A DNA stretch of 64,000 bases from Inquilinus limosus DSM 16000 (GTDB lineage Bacteria > Pseudomonadota > Alphaproteobacteria > DSM-16000 > Inquilinaceae). The notes beneath the pieces were generated by a model. That model was not told the origin of the DNA. It saw only the letters and a program-made list of their open reading frames with translations, and did not search any database. The stretch is from assembly GCF_000423185.1 (NCBI RefSeq), contig NZ_AUHM01000009.1, forward strand, positions 1 through 64,000. Reading direction: 5' to 3'. The position numbers and the translations under genes were made by a program. Below are positions 54,698-63,032 of this stretch, one piece after another; within the stretch, counting starts at the first letter, position 1, and every line of letters starts with the position of its first letter.

Positions 54698-55191
54698 TCG
54701 GCCGGCAGCGCCCCGCGCTCGAGATGCGAGCTGAGCACGATATAGCTGCGCGTGCCCTGGACGCCGGGGATGTCGTAGATCACTCGCAGCAGGTCCTCCA
54801 GCCCCTGGGCGTCCTGCGTCCGCACCTTCAGCAGGACGCAGGTGTCGCCGGTGACGGTGTGGATCTCCTCCACATCCGGCAGTTTCGACAGGGCGAGCAT
54901 CTCCGGAGTCTTGCCCCAGCCGGTCGTGTTGACATGGATGAAGGCCAGAATCGGCTTGCCGAGCTTGCGCCCGTCCAGCGCCGCCACAGTGGCCTTGATC
55001 ACCCCGTCGCGCTTCAGCCGCTTCACCCGCTCATGCACCGCCGGCGGCGACAGGTTCAGCGCCCGGCCGAGTTCGGCGTAGCTGAGCGTCGCATCGGTCG
55101 CGAGCAGCCCTAACAGCTTTCGGTCGACGGCGTCGACGGAGGGGTCTTCGGCAGACCGGCGCCGAACCGCTTTCGTATTTTCGATGACCAC
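54694..55191 (-). CDS. Lrp/AsnC-family regulator
   Basis: A 165-residue feast/famine regulator: helix-turn-helix at about 20-70 (VDAVDRKLLGLLATDATLSYAELGRALNLSPPAVHERVKRLKRDGVI) and a RAM ligand-binding domain (LAFIHVNTTGW, VEEIHTVTGDTCVLLKVRTQDAQGLEDLL). The start is GTG 55191. It is divergent from an MFS exporter gene with 46 bases and a perfect palindrome between, so the pair is probably a self-contained efflux module. Confidence 0.9.
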   Translation of the reverse strand: MVIENTKAVRRRSAEDPSVDAVDRKLLGLLATDATLSYAELGRALNLSPPAVHERVKRLKRDGVIKATVAALDGRKLGKPILAFIHVNTTGWGKTPEMLALSKLPDVEEIHTVTGDTCVLLKVRTQDAQGLEDLLRVIYDIPGVQGTRSYIVLSSHLERGALPAD

Positions 55192-55209
55192 GAGAATCGC
55201 CCTTTTTGA

Positions 55210-55224
55210 CCGAACCAGGTTCGG
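55210..55224. promoter_or_regulatory. 15-base perfect palindrome between lrp-like and MFS genes
   Basis: CCGAACC-A-GGTTCGG is a perfect inverted repeat lying 19 bases upstream of the regulator start and 14 bases upstream of the MFS start, in a position to control both genes. Probably the binding site of the divergent Lrp/AsnC protein. Confidence 0.6.
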
Positions 55225-55237
55225 CGATTATCGCCTC

Positions 55238-56431
55238 ATGCCCGAACATCATCAACATCAGGCCGCTGTTTCGGTGCAGACCTCGATTCTGACCGCCGGC
55301 ATCGCCGTGGTCGGCTCGAACTCGCTGGTGCTGAGTCCGATCCTGGGCGACGTCGCCACGGCGATGGCGGCGACGCCGGTGGCCGTGTCGCGCGCCATCG
55401 CCGCTTATGGCGGGGCGACCGCACTGTCGGCCTTCCTGCTGGCGCCGCAGATCGACCGCATCGGCCCGCGCCGAGCGCTGCTCGGCGGCATGATCGGGCT
55501 GGCTATGGCGACGCTGCTCTCCGCCTTTGCCGTGCATTGGCTGATGCTGGCAGCGGCCCAGGCGTTGGCCGGGCTCGGCGCGGGGGTGATTCTGCCCTCG
55601 ATCTACACCCTGGCGACCACCATTGCGCCGCCGGGCCGGGAATCGCGGGTGCTGGGCCGGGTGCTGACCGGCTGGTCGATCTCGCTGGTGGCCGGAGTGC
55701 CGGCCGCGGCCCTGGTGGCAGAGACGATGGGCTGGCGCGCGGTCTTCCTGCTGCTGGCCGGCCTGGCGGTCCTGGCCCTGTTCGGCACCGCCCGGCTGCC
55801 GGCACCGCCGACTCGCCCCCGGGGGGCACGGCCGGGGCTGGGAGCGCTGGTCGCCCCCCTCGCCTATCCCGGCGTGCCGGCGCTGCTGGCGATCTGCCTC
55901 GGCTTCATGGCTGCCTTCTACGGCGTCTACGCCTTCCTCGGCGACCATGTGCGGGCTGCGCTGGGCCTCACGGCCGGCCAGGCCGGGCTGATCGTGCTGA
56001 CCTACGGCATCGGCTTCGGCGCCGCCAGCCTGGGCGACGGGCTGGTCGACCGGCTGGGACCGCGCCGGCTGTTCCCGATGGTGCTGCTGGCGGTGGCGGC
56101 GATCTATGTGCTGATGCTGCTGGCCACGCACAGCTTCACCGCGATCGCCGCGCTGGCCGGGCTGTGGGGCTTCGCCAATCATTTCGGGCTGAACATCCTG
56201 GTGCTGCTGCTGTCCCGGGCGAAGCCGGAGGCCCGCGGTGCCGTGCTGGGGCTGAACAGCGCCGTCACCTATCTCGGCACCCTGACCGGCACCGGCCTGG
56301 CTGGGATCGGCTATGCTGCCGCCGGCTTCCCGCCGCTGGCGACGGGCGCGGCCGCCGCCTGCCTCGCCGCCGCCCTTGTCGCCGCGACGGTCCTGCGGCC
56401 GCGGCGGATCACCGGCCCTGCGGCATCCTGA
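55238..56431 (+). CDS. MFS efflux transporter
   Basis: A 397-residue major facilitator with 12 predicted helices of the DHA/AraJ-like group. Visible motifs are RIGPRRALLGGMIGLAMATLLSA (helix 2-3 loop) and LAGLGAGVILPSIYTLATTIAPPGRESRVLGRVLTGWSISLVAGVPAAALVAE (helix 4-5, antiporter motif C-like). ATG 55238 is chosen over an earlier in-frame start at 55184 because it lies after the operator palindrome and gives a normal N terminus. The substrate is unknown; amino acids or drugs are typical of Lrp-paired exporters. Confidence 0.85.
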   Translation: MPEHHQHQAAVSVQTSILTAGIAVVGSNSLVLSPILGDVATAMAATPVAVSRAIAAYGGATALSAFLLAPQIDRIGPRRALLGGMIGLAMATLLSAFAVHWLMLAAAQALAGLGAGVILPSIYTLATTIAPPGRESRVLGRVLTGWSISLVAGVPAAALVAETMGWRAVFLLLAGLAVLALFGTARLPAPPTRPRGARPGLGALVAPLAYPGVPALLAICLGFMAAFYGVYAFLGDHVRAALGLTAGQAGLIVLTYGIGFGAASLGDGLVDRLGPRRLFPMVLLAVAAIYVLMLLATHSFTAIAALAGLWGFANHFGLNILVLLLSRAKPEARGAVLGLNSAVTYLGTLTGTGLAGIGYAAAGFPPLATGAAAACLAAALVAATVLRPRRITGPAAS

Positions 56432-56482
56432 CCTGCTCCGCGAGCGCAACGCGGCGGCCGCCCTTTCCGAACAGCCTGGACG

Positions 56483-56499
56483 GACCAGTTTCCCTGGTC
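56483..56499. promoter_or_regulatory. inverted repeat upstream of the polyketide synthase
   Basis: GACCAG-tttcc-CTGGTC, 36 bases before the type III PKS start. Either a short operator or a weak hairpin after the MFS gene. Pattern only. Confidence 0.3.
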
Positions 56500-56534
56500 T
56501 GACCCTGAGCGGGATGGCCCCGCGGAGGTAGAGC

Positions 56535-57566
56535 ATGCCCAGGCTCGCGGGGCTGGCCACGGCCGTGCCCCGACACGTGATCACCCAGGCCGAGGCGCGC
56601 GACGGCGCACGGCGCGTCTTCGCGGCACGGCCGGAGCTGTTCGAGCGTATGGCTCCGATCTACGACGCGGCCGGAATCGATACCCGCCGTTCCGCCGTGC
56701 CGCTGGACTGGTACTTCGCCCCGCATGACTGGCACGACCGCAGCGCGGTGTTCCTCGACACGGCGCTCGACCTGCTGGAGGACGCGGCAAGGCGCTGCCT
56801 GGACGAAGGCGGCATCGGCGCCGGCGAGGTCGACGCCATCGTCACCATCTGCTCGACCGGCATCGCCACGCCCAGCCTCGACGCGCGCTTGATGGAGCGG
56901 CTGCCGTTCCGGCCGGACGCGGTGCGGCTGCCGGTGTTCGGCCTCGGCTGCGCCGGTGGGGTGCTGGGCCTCGCCCGGGCCGCGGCCTTGTCGCGCGCGC
57001 TCAACGGCACGGTGCTGCTGCTGGTGGTGGAGCTGTGCGGCCCGACCTTCCGCCGCGGCGACCTGACCAAGAGCAACGTCGTCGCCACCGCGCTGTTCGG
57101 CGACGGCGCCGCCGCTGTGCTGATCCGGCCGGAGGATGGCGTGCCCGCCCTCGGCCCGACCGGCGAGCACCGCTGGCCCGGCACCCTTGACGTGATGGGC
57201 TGGTCGGTCGAAGCCGACGGCCTCGGCGTGATCTTCTCGCGCGACATTCCGGCCCTGGTGCGACGCGACATGCGGCCGGCGGCGGAGGCCTTCCTCGCCC
57301 GCCACGGGCTCGGCCTCGGCGATCTTTCCGGCTTTGTGTTCCACCCCGGCGGCACCAAGGTGGTCGAGGCGCTGCGCGATGCCTTCGACCTGCCGGAGAC
57401 GGCGATGGCGGCCGAACGGGCGGTGCTGCGCCGCTACGGCAACATGTCGGCGGTGACGGTGCTGTTCGTGCTGGCGGAAAAGCGCCGGTCGATGACCGGG
57501 CGCTGGCTGCTGAGCGCGCTGGGCCCCGGCTTCTGCGCCGGCTTCGCCGTGCTGGACTGCGGCTGA
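56535..57566 (+). CDS. type III polyketide synthase (chalcone synthase-like)
   Basis: A 343-residue homodimeric ketosynthase that condenses malonyl units onto an acyl-CoA starter. The catalytic triad is Cys139 (FGLGCAGG), His270 (FVFHPGGTK) and Asn303 (YGNMSAVTV). The RLPVFGLGCAGGVLGLARAA context and short length match bacterial BpsA/PhlD-like enzymes making alkylpyrones or alkylresorcinols. GGAGG lies 7 bases ahead of the ATG. The next gene, an ICMT-type methyltransferase, starts within its stop (TGATG), as in Bacillus bpsA-bpsB, where the partner O-methylates the pyrone. Confidence 0.92.
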   Translation: MPRLAGLATAVPRHVITQAEARDGARRVFAARPELFERMAPIYDAAGIDTRRSAVPLDWYFAPHDWHDRSAVFLDTALDLLEDAARRCLDEGGIGAGEVDAIVTICSTGIATPSLDARLMERLPFRPDAVRLPVFGLGCAGGVLGLARAAALSRALNGTVLLLVVELCGPTFRRGDLTKSNVVATALFGDGAAAVLIRPEDGVPALGPTGEHRWPGTLDVMGWSVEADGLGVIFSRDIPALVRRDMRPAAEAFLARHGLGLGDLSGFVFHPGGTKVVEALRDAFDLPETAMAAERAVLRRYGNMSAVTVLFVLAEKRRSMTGRWLLSALGPGFCAGFAVLDCG

Positions 57567-58063
57567 TGCTGGGCTGGGCGCAATGGGTGGCGCTGCTGGT
57601 GGCGGCGCAGCGCCTGGGCGAACTGGCCTATGCCCGCCGAAACGAGGCGCGGCTGCGCGCGCAAGGCGCGGTCGAGAGCGGCGCCCGGCACTATCCGCTG
57701 TTCATCCTGCTGCACGGCGGCTGGCTGCTGGCGATCTTCCTGCTGGTTCCGGCGGACCAGGCTCCGGCTTGGCTGCTGCTGTCGCTGTTCCTGCTGCTGC
57801 AAGCTGGACGGGTCTGGGTGGTGGCGACGCTGGGGCCGTACTGGACCACGCGGGTGCTGAGCCTGCCTGGCGCCCCGCTGGTGCGCCGCGGCCCCTATCG
57901 CTGGCTGCGGCACCCCAATTATCTCATCGTCACCGCCGAGATCGCGGTGCTGCCGCTGGTCTTCGATGCCTGGGTGATCGCGATCGTCTTCTCGCTCGCC
58001 AATGCGCTGCTGCTGCGTCACCGCATCGGCATCGAGGAGCAGGCGCTAACCGGGCGGGGCTGA
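57566..58063 (+). CDS. isoprenylcysteine carboxyl methyltransferase-family protein (BpsB-like)
   Basis: A 165-residue membrane protein of the ICMT/DUF1295 family with four to five helices. The SAM-binding signature is RRGPYRWLRHPNYLIVTAEIAVLPLVF, preceded by LGPYWTTRVLSLPGAPLV. By analogy with BpsB it would methylate the hydroxyl of an alkylpyrone made by the preceding PKS. One-base overlap of stop and start (TGATG) shows translational coupling. Confidence 0.88.
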   Translation: MLGWAQWVALLVAAQRLGELAYARRNEARLRAQGAVESGARHYPLFILLHGGWLLAIFLLVPADQAPAWLLLSLFLLLQAGRVWVVATLGPYWTTRVLSLPGAPLVRRGPYRWLRHPNYLIVTAEIAVLPLVFDAWVIAIVFSLANALLLRHRIGIEEQALTGRG

Positions 58064-58102
58064 GACGGGACGCCGCAGCCCGGGGAACGATCCGTCCGCC
58101 CG

Positions 58103-59293
58103 ATGGTTCGGTCCATCAGGCGCCTTCAACAACAGCATTCCGGGGTCATGGCCGAGGCATCCCTTCGCAGCCAGCAGCAATACTTTCCCGCCCTCACCGC
58201 ACTGCGTGGCATCGCCGCGCTCTGCGTCGTTCTGTTCCACTATTCGGTCGGATCCTTCCCGAACCTGCACCCGACCGATCTGACCTTCTTCTTCGGCAAG
58301 AGCTATCTCTTCGTCGACCTGTTCTTCGCGCTCAGCGGCTTCATTCTGATGCATGTCTATGGGCGCAGCTTCGCCGACGGGCCGTCCGCGGCGAAGCTAG
58401 GCCCCTTCCTGCGGGCCCGGTTCGCGCGGCTGTACCCGCTGCACCTGGTCGTGCTGGGCGGCTTCGTTCTGCTGGAGCTGGTGAAGCTCGCGGTCGACCG
58501 CTCGGGCCTCGACGCCTTCGGCGGCTCCCACACCCTCGCCACCCTGCCGGGCAGCCTGCTGCTGCTGAACGCGGCCGGAATCTACGACACCATCACCTGG
58601 AACGGGCCGTCCTGGTCGATCAGCGCCGAATGGATCGTCGGCCTCGCCTTCCCGTTGCTGGTGCCGGTGGTCGCCCGGCTGCGCCCGGCCGGGCTGCTCC
58701 TGCTGTACGTGGCAACCCTGGTCGGCTTCGCCCTGCTTTCGGCCGGGCCGCAGCTCGATCTCGACCTGACCAGTGACTGGGGCGTGCCGCGCTGCTTTCT
58801 CGGCTTCATCGGCGGCATGATCCTCCACCGCGTCTGGCAGAACGGCGCCCCGGGATGGATGGCGACAGACATCGCGGCATTGACGGTCGCCGCAGCCATC
58901 GTTCTGGCCATGCATCTGAACATGCGCGGCGTCTTCGTGGTGCCGTTGTTCGGCCTCCTGATCCTCTGCCTGGCGCAGAACACGGCGCGGGCGGGCCGGG
59001 CGCTGGGCAGCCGTCTGATGATCTTCCTCGGCGACATCTCCTACGCCGTCTACCTGGCCCAGATGCTGCTGCTCGACAGCGTGCATCTGGGCTGGCGCTT
59101 GGCCACCGGGCACGAGCTGAAGGATGCGGGGTTCTCCGCGGCGCAGTCGGTGGCGGTCATCGCCGCGATGGTCGCGGCGCTGTTGCCGCTCGCGGTCCTG
59201 CTCCACCGCTGGGTCGAGGTTCCGGCGCGCGATCGGCTCCGCCGGGCCGCCCCGGGACGTGCGCTGCGCCCCGCCTTCGGCCGGTCGGGCTGA
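58103..59293 (+). CDS. acyltransferase 3 family membrane protein
   Basis: A 396-residue membrane-bound O-acyltransferase (Acyl_transf_3, OafA/NodX-like) with about ten helices. Landmarks are YFPALTALRGIAALCVVLFHYS with the catalytic-type His, SYLFVDLFFALSGFILMHVYG, ARLYPLHLVVL and SWSISAEWIVGLAFPLL. Such enzymes acylate extracellular sugars or lipids. ATG 58148 is an alternative start that places the product closer to the domain. It follows the PKS/ICMT pair by 39 bases and might tailor the same product, but this is only suggested by position. Confidence 0.87.
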   Translation: MVRSIRRLQQQHSGVMAEASLRSQQQYFPALTALRGIAALCVVLFHYSVGSFPNLHPTDLTFFFGKSYLFVDLFFALSGFILMHVYGRSFADGPSAAKLGPFLRARFARLYPLHLVVLGGFVLLELVKLAVDRSGLDAFGGSHTLATLPGSLLLLNAAGIYDTITWNGPSWSISAEWIVGLAFPLLVPVVARLRPAGLLLLYVATLVGFALLSAGPQLDLDLTSDWGVPRCFLGFIGGMILHRVWQNGAPGWMATDIAALTVAAAIVLAMHLNMRGVFVVPLFGLLILCLAQNTARAGRALGSRLMIFLGDISYAVYLAQMLLLDSVHLGWRLATGHELKDAGFSAAQSVAVIAAMVAALLPLAVLLHRWVEVPARDRLRRAAPGRALRPAFGRSG

Positions 59294-59322
59294 TTAACCC
59301 AGAATGGGCTCTGGCGGGCGCG

Positions 59323-59339
59323 GCCCGCCGGCCCTATCC
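59323..59339 (+). terminator. hairpin after the acyltransferase gene
   Basis: GGCGGGC-gcg-GCCCGCC, a 7-base perfect stem 29 bases after the stop at 59293 and 29 bases before the Crp-Fnr gene. No T-run directly follows; a TTTT run appears 8 bases before the next start region. Confidence 0.4.
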
Positions 59340-59368
59340 TGGCGCGTTTTCTAGAACGAGACGCACCC

Positions 59369-60050
59369 GTGCCTGTCAACGACGCCCGCCCCCTCGACGG
59401 GATCGACCTCCTCGCGGTCGCTCCGGCCGCCCTGCGCGCCGAGCTGCAGAAGCAGTGCCGCTGGCAGCGCTTCGCGCCGCATGAGCAGATCATCGACCGG
59501 AACGACGATCCCGATCACGTCTACTTCCTGGTCGAAGGCAGGGTCCGGGTGGTGATCTATTCCGCCTCCGGCCGCGAGATCACCTTCGACGATCTCCCGA
59601 CCGGCGCCGTGTTCGGCGAGTTGTCGGCGCTGGACAAGGCACCGCGCTCGGCGAACGTCATGGCGTTGACCGAGGCCACCGTCGCCGCCCTGCCCACCGC
59701 CGTCTTCCGCAGCGCCGTGACCGAGCACCCGGCCCTGGCGCTGGCCCTGATGGTGCATCTGGTCGGCATGGTCCGCCGTGCCAATGAGCGGATCATGGAG
59801 CTAAGCACGCTCGGCGCCAACAACCGGGTGCACGCCGAGTTGCTGCGCCTGGCCCTGCACGGCGCCCAGCCGGACGGCACCGCGACGATCCGGCCGATCC
59901 CGGTGCATTCCGACATCGCCAGCCGGGTCAGCACCACCCGCGAGACCGTGGCCCGGGTGCTGAGCGACCTGGCCCGGTCGGGCATCGTGGTGCGCGCGGC
60001 CGACCATCTGCATATCGCCGACCTGAACCGCCTGGAGCGGCTGGTGGAGG

Positions 60051-60070
<20 letters not shown>
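59369..60070 (+). CDS. Crp/Fnr-family regulator
   Basis: A 233-residue regulator with an N-terminal cyclic-nucleotide-binding-like beta barrel (VYFLVEGRVRVVIYSASGREITFDDLPTGAVFGELSALDKAPRSANVMALTEATVAALP), a dimerisation helix and a C-terminal winged helix (SDIASRVSTTRETVARVLSDLARSGIV). The barrel loop FGELSALDKAPRSA resembles the cAMP phosphate-binding cassette. FNR-type iron-sulfur cysteines are absent. GTG 59369 is the start. It overlaps the Nudix gene by 20 bases, so both are co-translated. Confidence 0.9.
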
Positions 60071-60683
<613 letters not shown>

Positions 60684-60776
60684 TCGACCGGCAACCGAAG
60701 CATCAACGAAGCATCATCGTCCTGTCACGCTCCCCGTCCTAGGGTCGGCGCCCTCCATGGACGCGAGGGACGATCG

Positions 60777-61616
60777 ATGATCCGCATGACCGGTGCTCCA
60801 GCCCTGCTTCTCGCCGCCGGCCTCCTGTCGGTCCCGGCCTGGGCGGACGAACCGAAGCCGCACCCGGTCGAGGCGGTCGCCTCCTTCCCCGCGGCGGAGG
60901 CGCGGCAGGCCGTGGCGGTGGATGCCGACTCCTTCTACGCGATCAACAGCCGGGCGATCGCTCGCTACGACAAGAAGACCGGTGCCCGAATCGCCGTCTG
61001 GAGCGAGGCCAAGGACGGGCCGATCGTCCATCTCGACAGCGGCGTGGTCGTCGACGGCAAGCTCTACACCGCCCACTCGAACTACCCGGAATGGCCGATG
61101 ACCAGCTCGGTCGAGATCTGGGACGCGGCGACGCTGAAGCATGTCGGCACGCACAGCTTCGGCATCGACCGCGGCTCGCTGACCTGGATCGACTATCACG
61201 ACGGAGTCTGGTGGGGCGCCTTCGCCAACTACAACCGGGTGTTCGACCGCAGTCCGCTCGCCTATGGCAACAAATACAACACCCAGATCGTCCGCTTCGA
61301 CGCCGACTGGCGCGTCGCCGAAGCCTGGGTGCTGCCGCCGGAGCTTCTGGAGAAGTTCGGCGACATGAGCAATTCCGGCGGTTCCTGGGGGCCGGACGGA
61401 CGGCTCTGGATCACCGGCCATGACGAGCCGGAGGCCTATGCCCTGGCGCTGCCGGAGGCGGGCTCCGTGCTGCGCTGGGTCGGCACCGCGCCGCTCGACA
61501 TCGCCGGCCAGGGCATCGCCTGGGACCGCACGCAGCAGAACGTCATCTGGGGCGTGGTCCGCGACAGGCAGAAGGGCGAGAACCGCGTCACCGCCGCCCG
61601 CGTGCAGCTGCCATAG
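60777..61616 (+). CDS. secreted propeller-like protein of unknown function
   Basis: A 279-residue exported protein: signal peptide at 1-23 (LLLAAGLLSVPAWA, cleavage before DEPKPHPV). The mature part has recurring strands with Tyr/Trp/Gly-rich turns (FYAINSRAIARYDKKTGARIAVW, VEIWDAATLKHVGTHSFG, LTWIDYHDGVWWGAFANYN, GRLWITGHDEPEAYALALPE, GQGIAWDRTQQNVIWGVVR). This suggests a six-bladed beta-propeller like SMP-30 or glutamine cyclotransferase relatives. No catalytic motif is certain. It is convergent with the GlxA/AraC regulator gene. Confidence 0.7.
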   Translation: MIRMTGAPALLLAAGLLSVPAWADEPKPHPVEAVASFPAAEARQAVAVDADSFYAINSRAIARYDKKTGARIAVWSEAKDGPIVHLDSGVVVDGKLYTAHSNYPEWPMTSSVEIWDAATLKHVGTHSFGIDRGSLTWIDYHDGVWWGAFANYNRVFDRSPLAYGNKYNTQIVRFDADWRVAEAWVLPPELLEKFGDMSNSGGSWGPDGRLWITGHDEPEAYALALPEAGSVLRWVGTAPLDIAGQGIAWDRTQQNVIWGVVRDRQKGENRVTAARVQLP

Positions 61617-61619
61617 CCA

Positions 61620-62627
61620 TTACCACGCCCGGCGCTGGCCCATGAGCTGGGTCGGCCCGACCGGGCGCGGCGCCCGTTCCGCCCGCGGCGAGTGGTTGAA
61701 CAGGGCCCGGTAGCATTTGGCGAAATGCGAGGCCGAGGCGAAGCCGCAGGCCACCGCCACCTCCAGCACCGGCATCGAGGTCTGCGCCAGCAGGATCTGC
61801 GCGTGCTTCAGCCGCGCCTCGAGATAGTACTGCGACGGGGTGCAGTTCAGATAGATCCGGAACAGCCGCTCCAGCTGCCGGGTCGACAGCCCGGCGGCGC
61901 GGGCCAACGAAGCCCGCGGCAGCGGCTCCGCCAGATTGGCCTCGATCTCGGCGATGGCGGCCAGCAGCTTCGGGTGGCTGACGCCGAGCCGCTCGCGCAG
62001 TTCCATCCGCTGCGGCGCATGGCCCTGGCGCGGCCGGGCGTGCAGGAACTGCTCCGCCACCTGGTTGGCGAGGTCGATGCCGTGGGCCTGGGCAATCAGG
62101 TAATGGGTCAAGTCCAGCGATGCCGTGCCGCCGGCCGAGGTGAAACGGTCGCGGTCGATCTCGAACAGCCGCCCGGTGACGTCGAGCTTCGGGAACGTCT
62201 CGGTGAAGGCGCTGAGATTCTCCCAGTGGATGGTGCAGCGATAACCGTCGAGGAGCCCGGCCCAGGCGAGATGATAGGTGCCGGTCGAGACCGCGCCGAT
62301 CCGCGAGCCGCGCCGGGCCATGCGCCGCAGCCAGGCCAGGATGCGCTCGTCGCGCCCGTTCTGCGGGTCCAGCCCGGCGACCACGACCACCATGGTGAAG
62401 GAATCGTCCGGACCGATCGCGCCCTGGGCCATCAGGACGCCGCCGTTGCTGGCCGCGACCGGCTCGCCGTCGGCCGAGAGCAGCCGCCATTCGTACAGCG
62501 TGCGCCGCGCCACCCAGTTGGCGGCCCGGAACGGCTCCAGCACCGCTGAGAGAGCCATCATCGAGAAGTTCGGCACCAGGAGGAACCCCACCCGCTGCGG
62601 CGGCTCGGTCATCGGATCGTCGGGCAT
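61620..62627 (-). CDS. GlxA-family AraC-type regulator (GbdR/ArgR-like)
   Basis: A 335-residue regulator with an N-terminal DJ-1/PfpI-like domain (RVGFLLVPNFSMMALSAVLEPFRAANW, AGLLDGYRCTIHWENL, FEIDRDRFTSAGGTASLDL) and a C-terminal AraC DNA-binding domain (LARAAGLSTRQLERLFRIYLNCTPSQYYLEARL, VACGFASASHFAKCYRALF). The nucleophile-elbow Cys of PfpI enzymes is Ser here (AVSTGTYHLA), so it is a sensor and not an enzyme. It resembles the Pseudomonas group of GbdR (glycine betaine/dimethylglycine), CdhR and ArgR. Given the MttB-family gene in this window, a betaine-type effector is worth considering, though the genes are 49 kb apart. Confidence 0.85.
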   Translation of the reverse strand: MPDDPMTEPPQRVGFLLVPNFSMMALSAVLEPFRAANWVARRTLYEWRLLSADGEPVAASNGGVLMAQGAIGPDDSFTMVVVVAGLDPQNGRDERILAWLRRMARRGSRIGAVSTGTYHLAWAGLLDGYRCTIHWENLSAFTETFPKLDVTGRLFEIDRDRFTSAGGTASLDLTHYLIAQAHGIDLANQVAEQFLHARPRQGHAPQRMELRERLGVSHPKLLAAIAEIEANLAEPLPRASLARAAGLSTRQLERLFRIYLNCTPSQYYLEARLKHAQILLAQTSMPVLEVAVACGFASASHFAKCYRALFNHSPRAERAPRPVGPTQLMGQRRAW

Positions 62628-62706
62628 TCCTGGTCTTCTGCGCTTCCCGCGGTTTCCGGCATCCGGCCACAGCGCGGCGGCGGGCGCAACCCCCGCACCC
62701 GTTGGG

Positions 62707-62913
62707 TCAGCTGCGATCCCGATCGCGCGGGCGGGCCCGCAGGATCAGGAGGACGAAGCCGCCGATCAGCAGCAGCGCGGCGGCTGCGGCACCGGCAGCG
62801 ACCCGGATGGCGCGGCCGCCGTCGCTTCCGGCCAGGTCGCCGGTGATGGCGAAGCTCCAGACGCCGATTCCGATCAGGAACACGGTGATGGCGATCAGCA
62901 GGGCGATGCGCAT
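62707..62913 (-). CDS. small two-helix membrane protein
   Basis: A 68-residue protein with two predicted membrane helices (IALLIAITVFLIGIGVWSFAI and AAGAAAAALLLIGGFVLLILRA) and a basic/acidic C terminus (RPRDRDRS). ATG 62913 is chosen as the start of the first helix; the upstream frame contains the hairpin region. The family is not recognised. Hydrophobic organisation and typical codon use favour a real gene. Confidence 0.55.
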   Translation of the reverse strand: MRIALLIAITVFLIGIGVWSFAITGDLAGSDGGRAIRVAAGAAAAALLLIGGFVLLILRARPRDRDRS

Positions 62914-62942
62914 GAGTCGGCGGCTGCAATGCTCTCGAAGAA

Positions 62943-63026
62943 GGCCGGCCGACATCCTGCCAGGATCGACGTCGGCCGGTCGAGAGCCCTGCAGCCCGGC
63001 CGCGCACACCGCGCCGGGCTGCAGGG
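62943..63026. terminator. two consecutive strong hairpins
   Basis: First, GGCCGGCCGAC (62943-62953) pairs with GTCGGCCGGTC (62971-62981) with one mismatch and encloses a second small palindrome, ATCCTG-c-CAGGAT. Second, CCCTGCAGCCCGGC (62987-63000) pairs perfectly over 14 bases with GCCGGGCTGCAGGG (63013-63026). They fill the 119-base gap after the pirin stop (63033) and before the small membrane protein. Probably a terminator or RNA-stabilising region for the pirin transcript; no T-run. Confidence 0.6.
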
Positions 63027-63032
63027 GAACGC

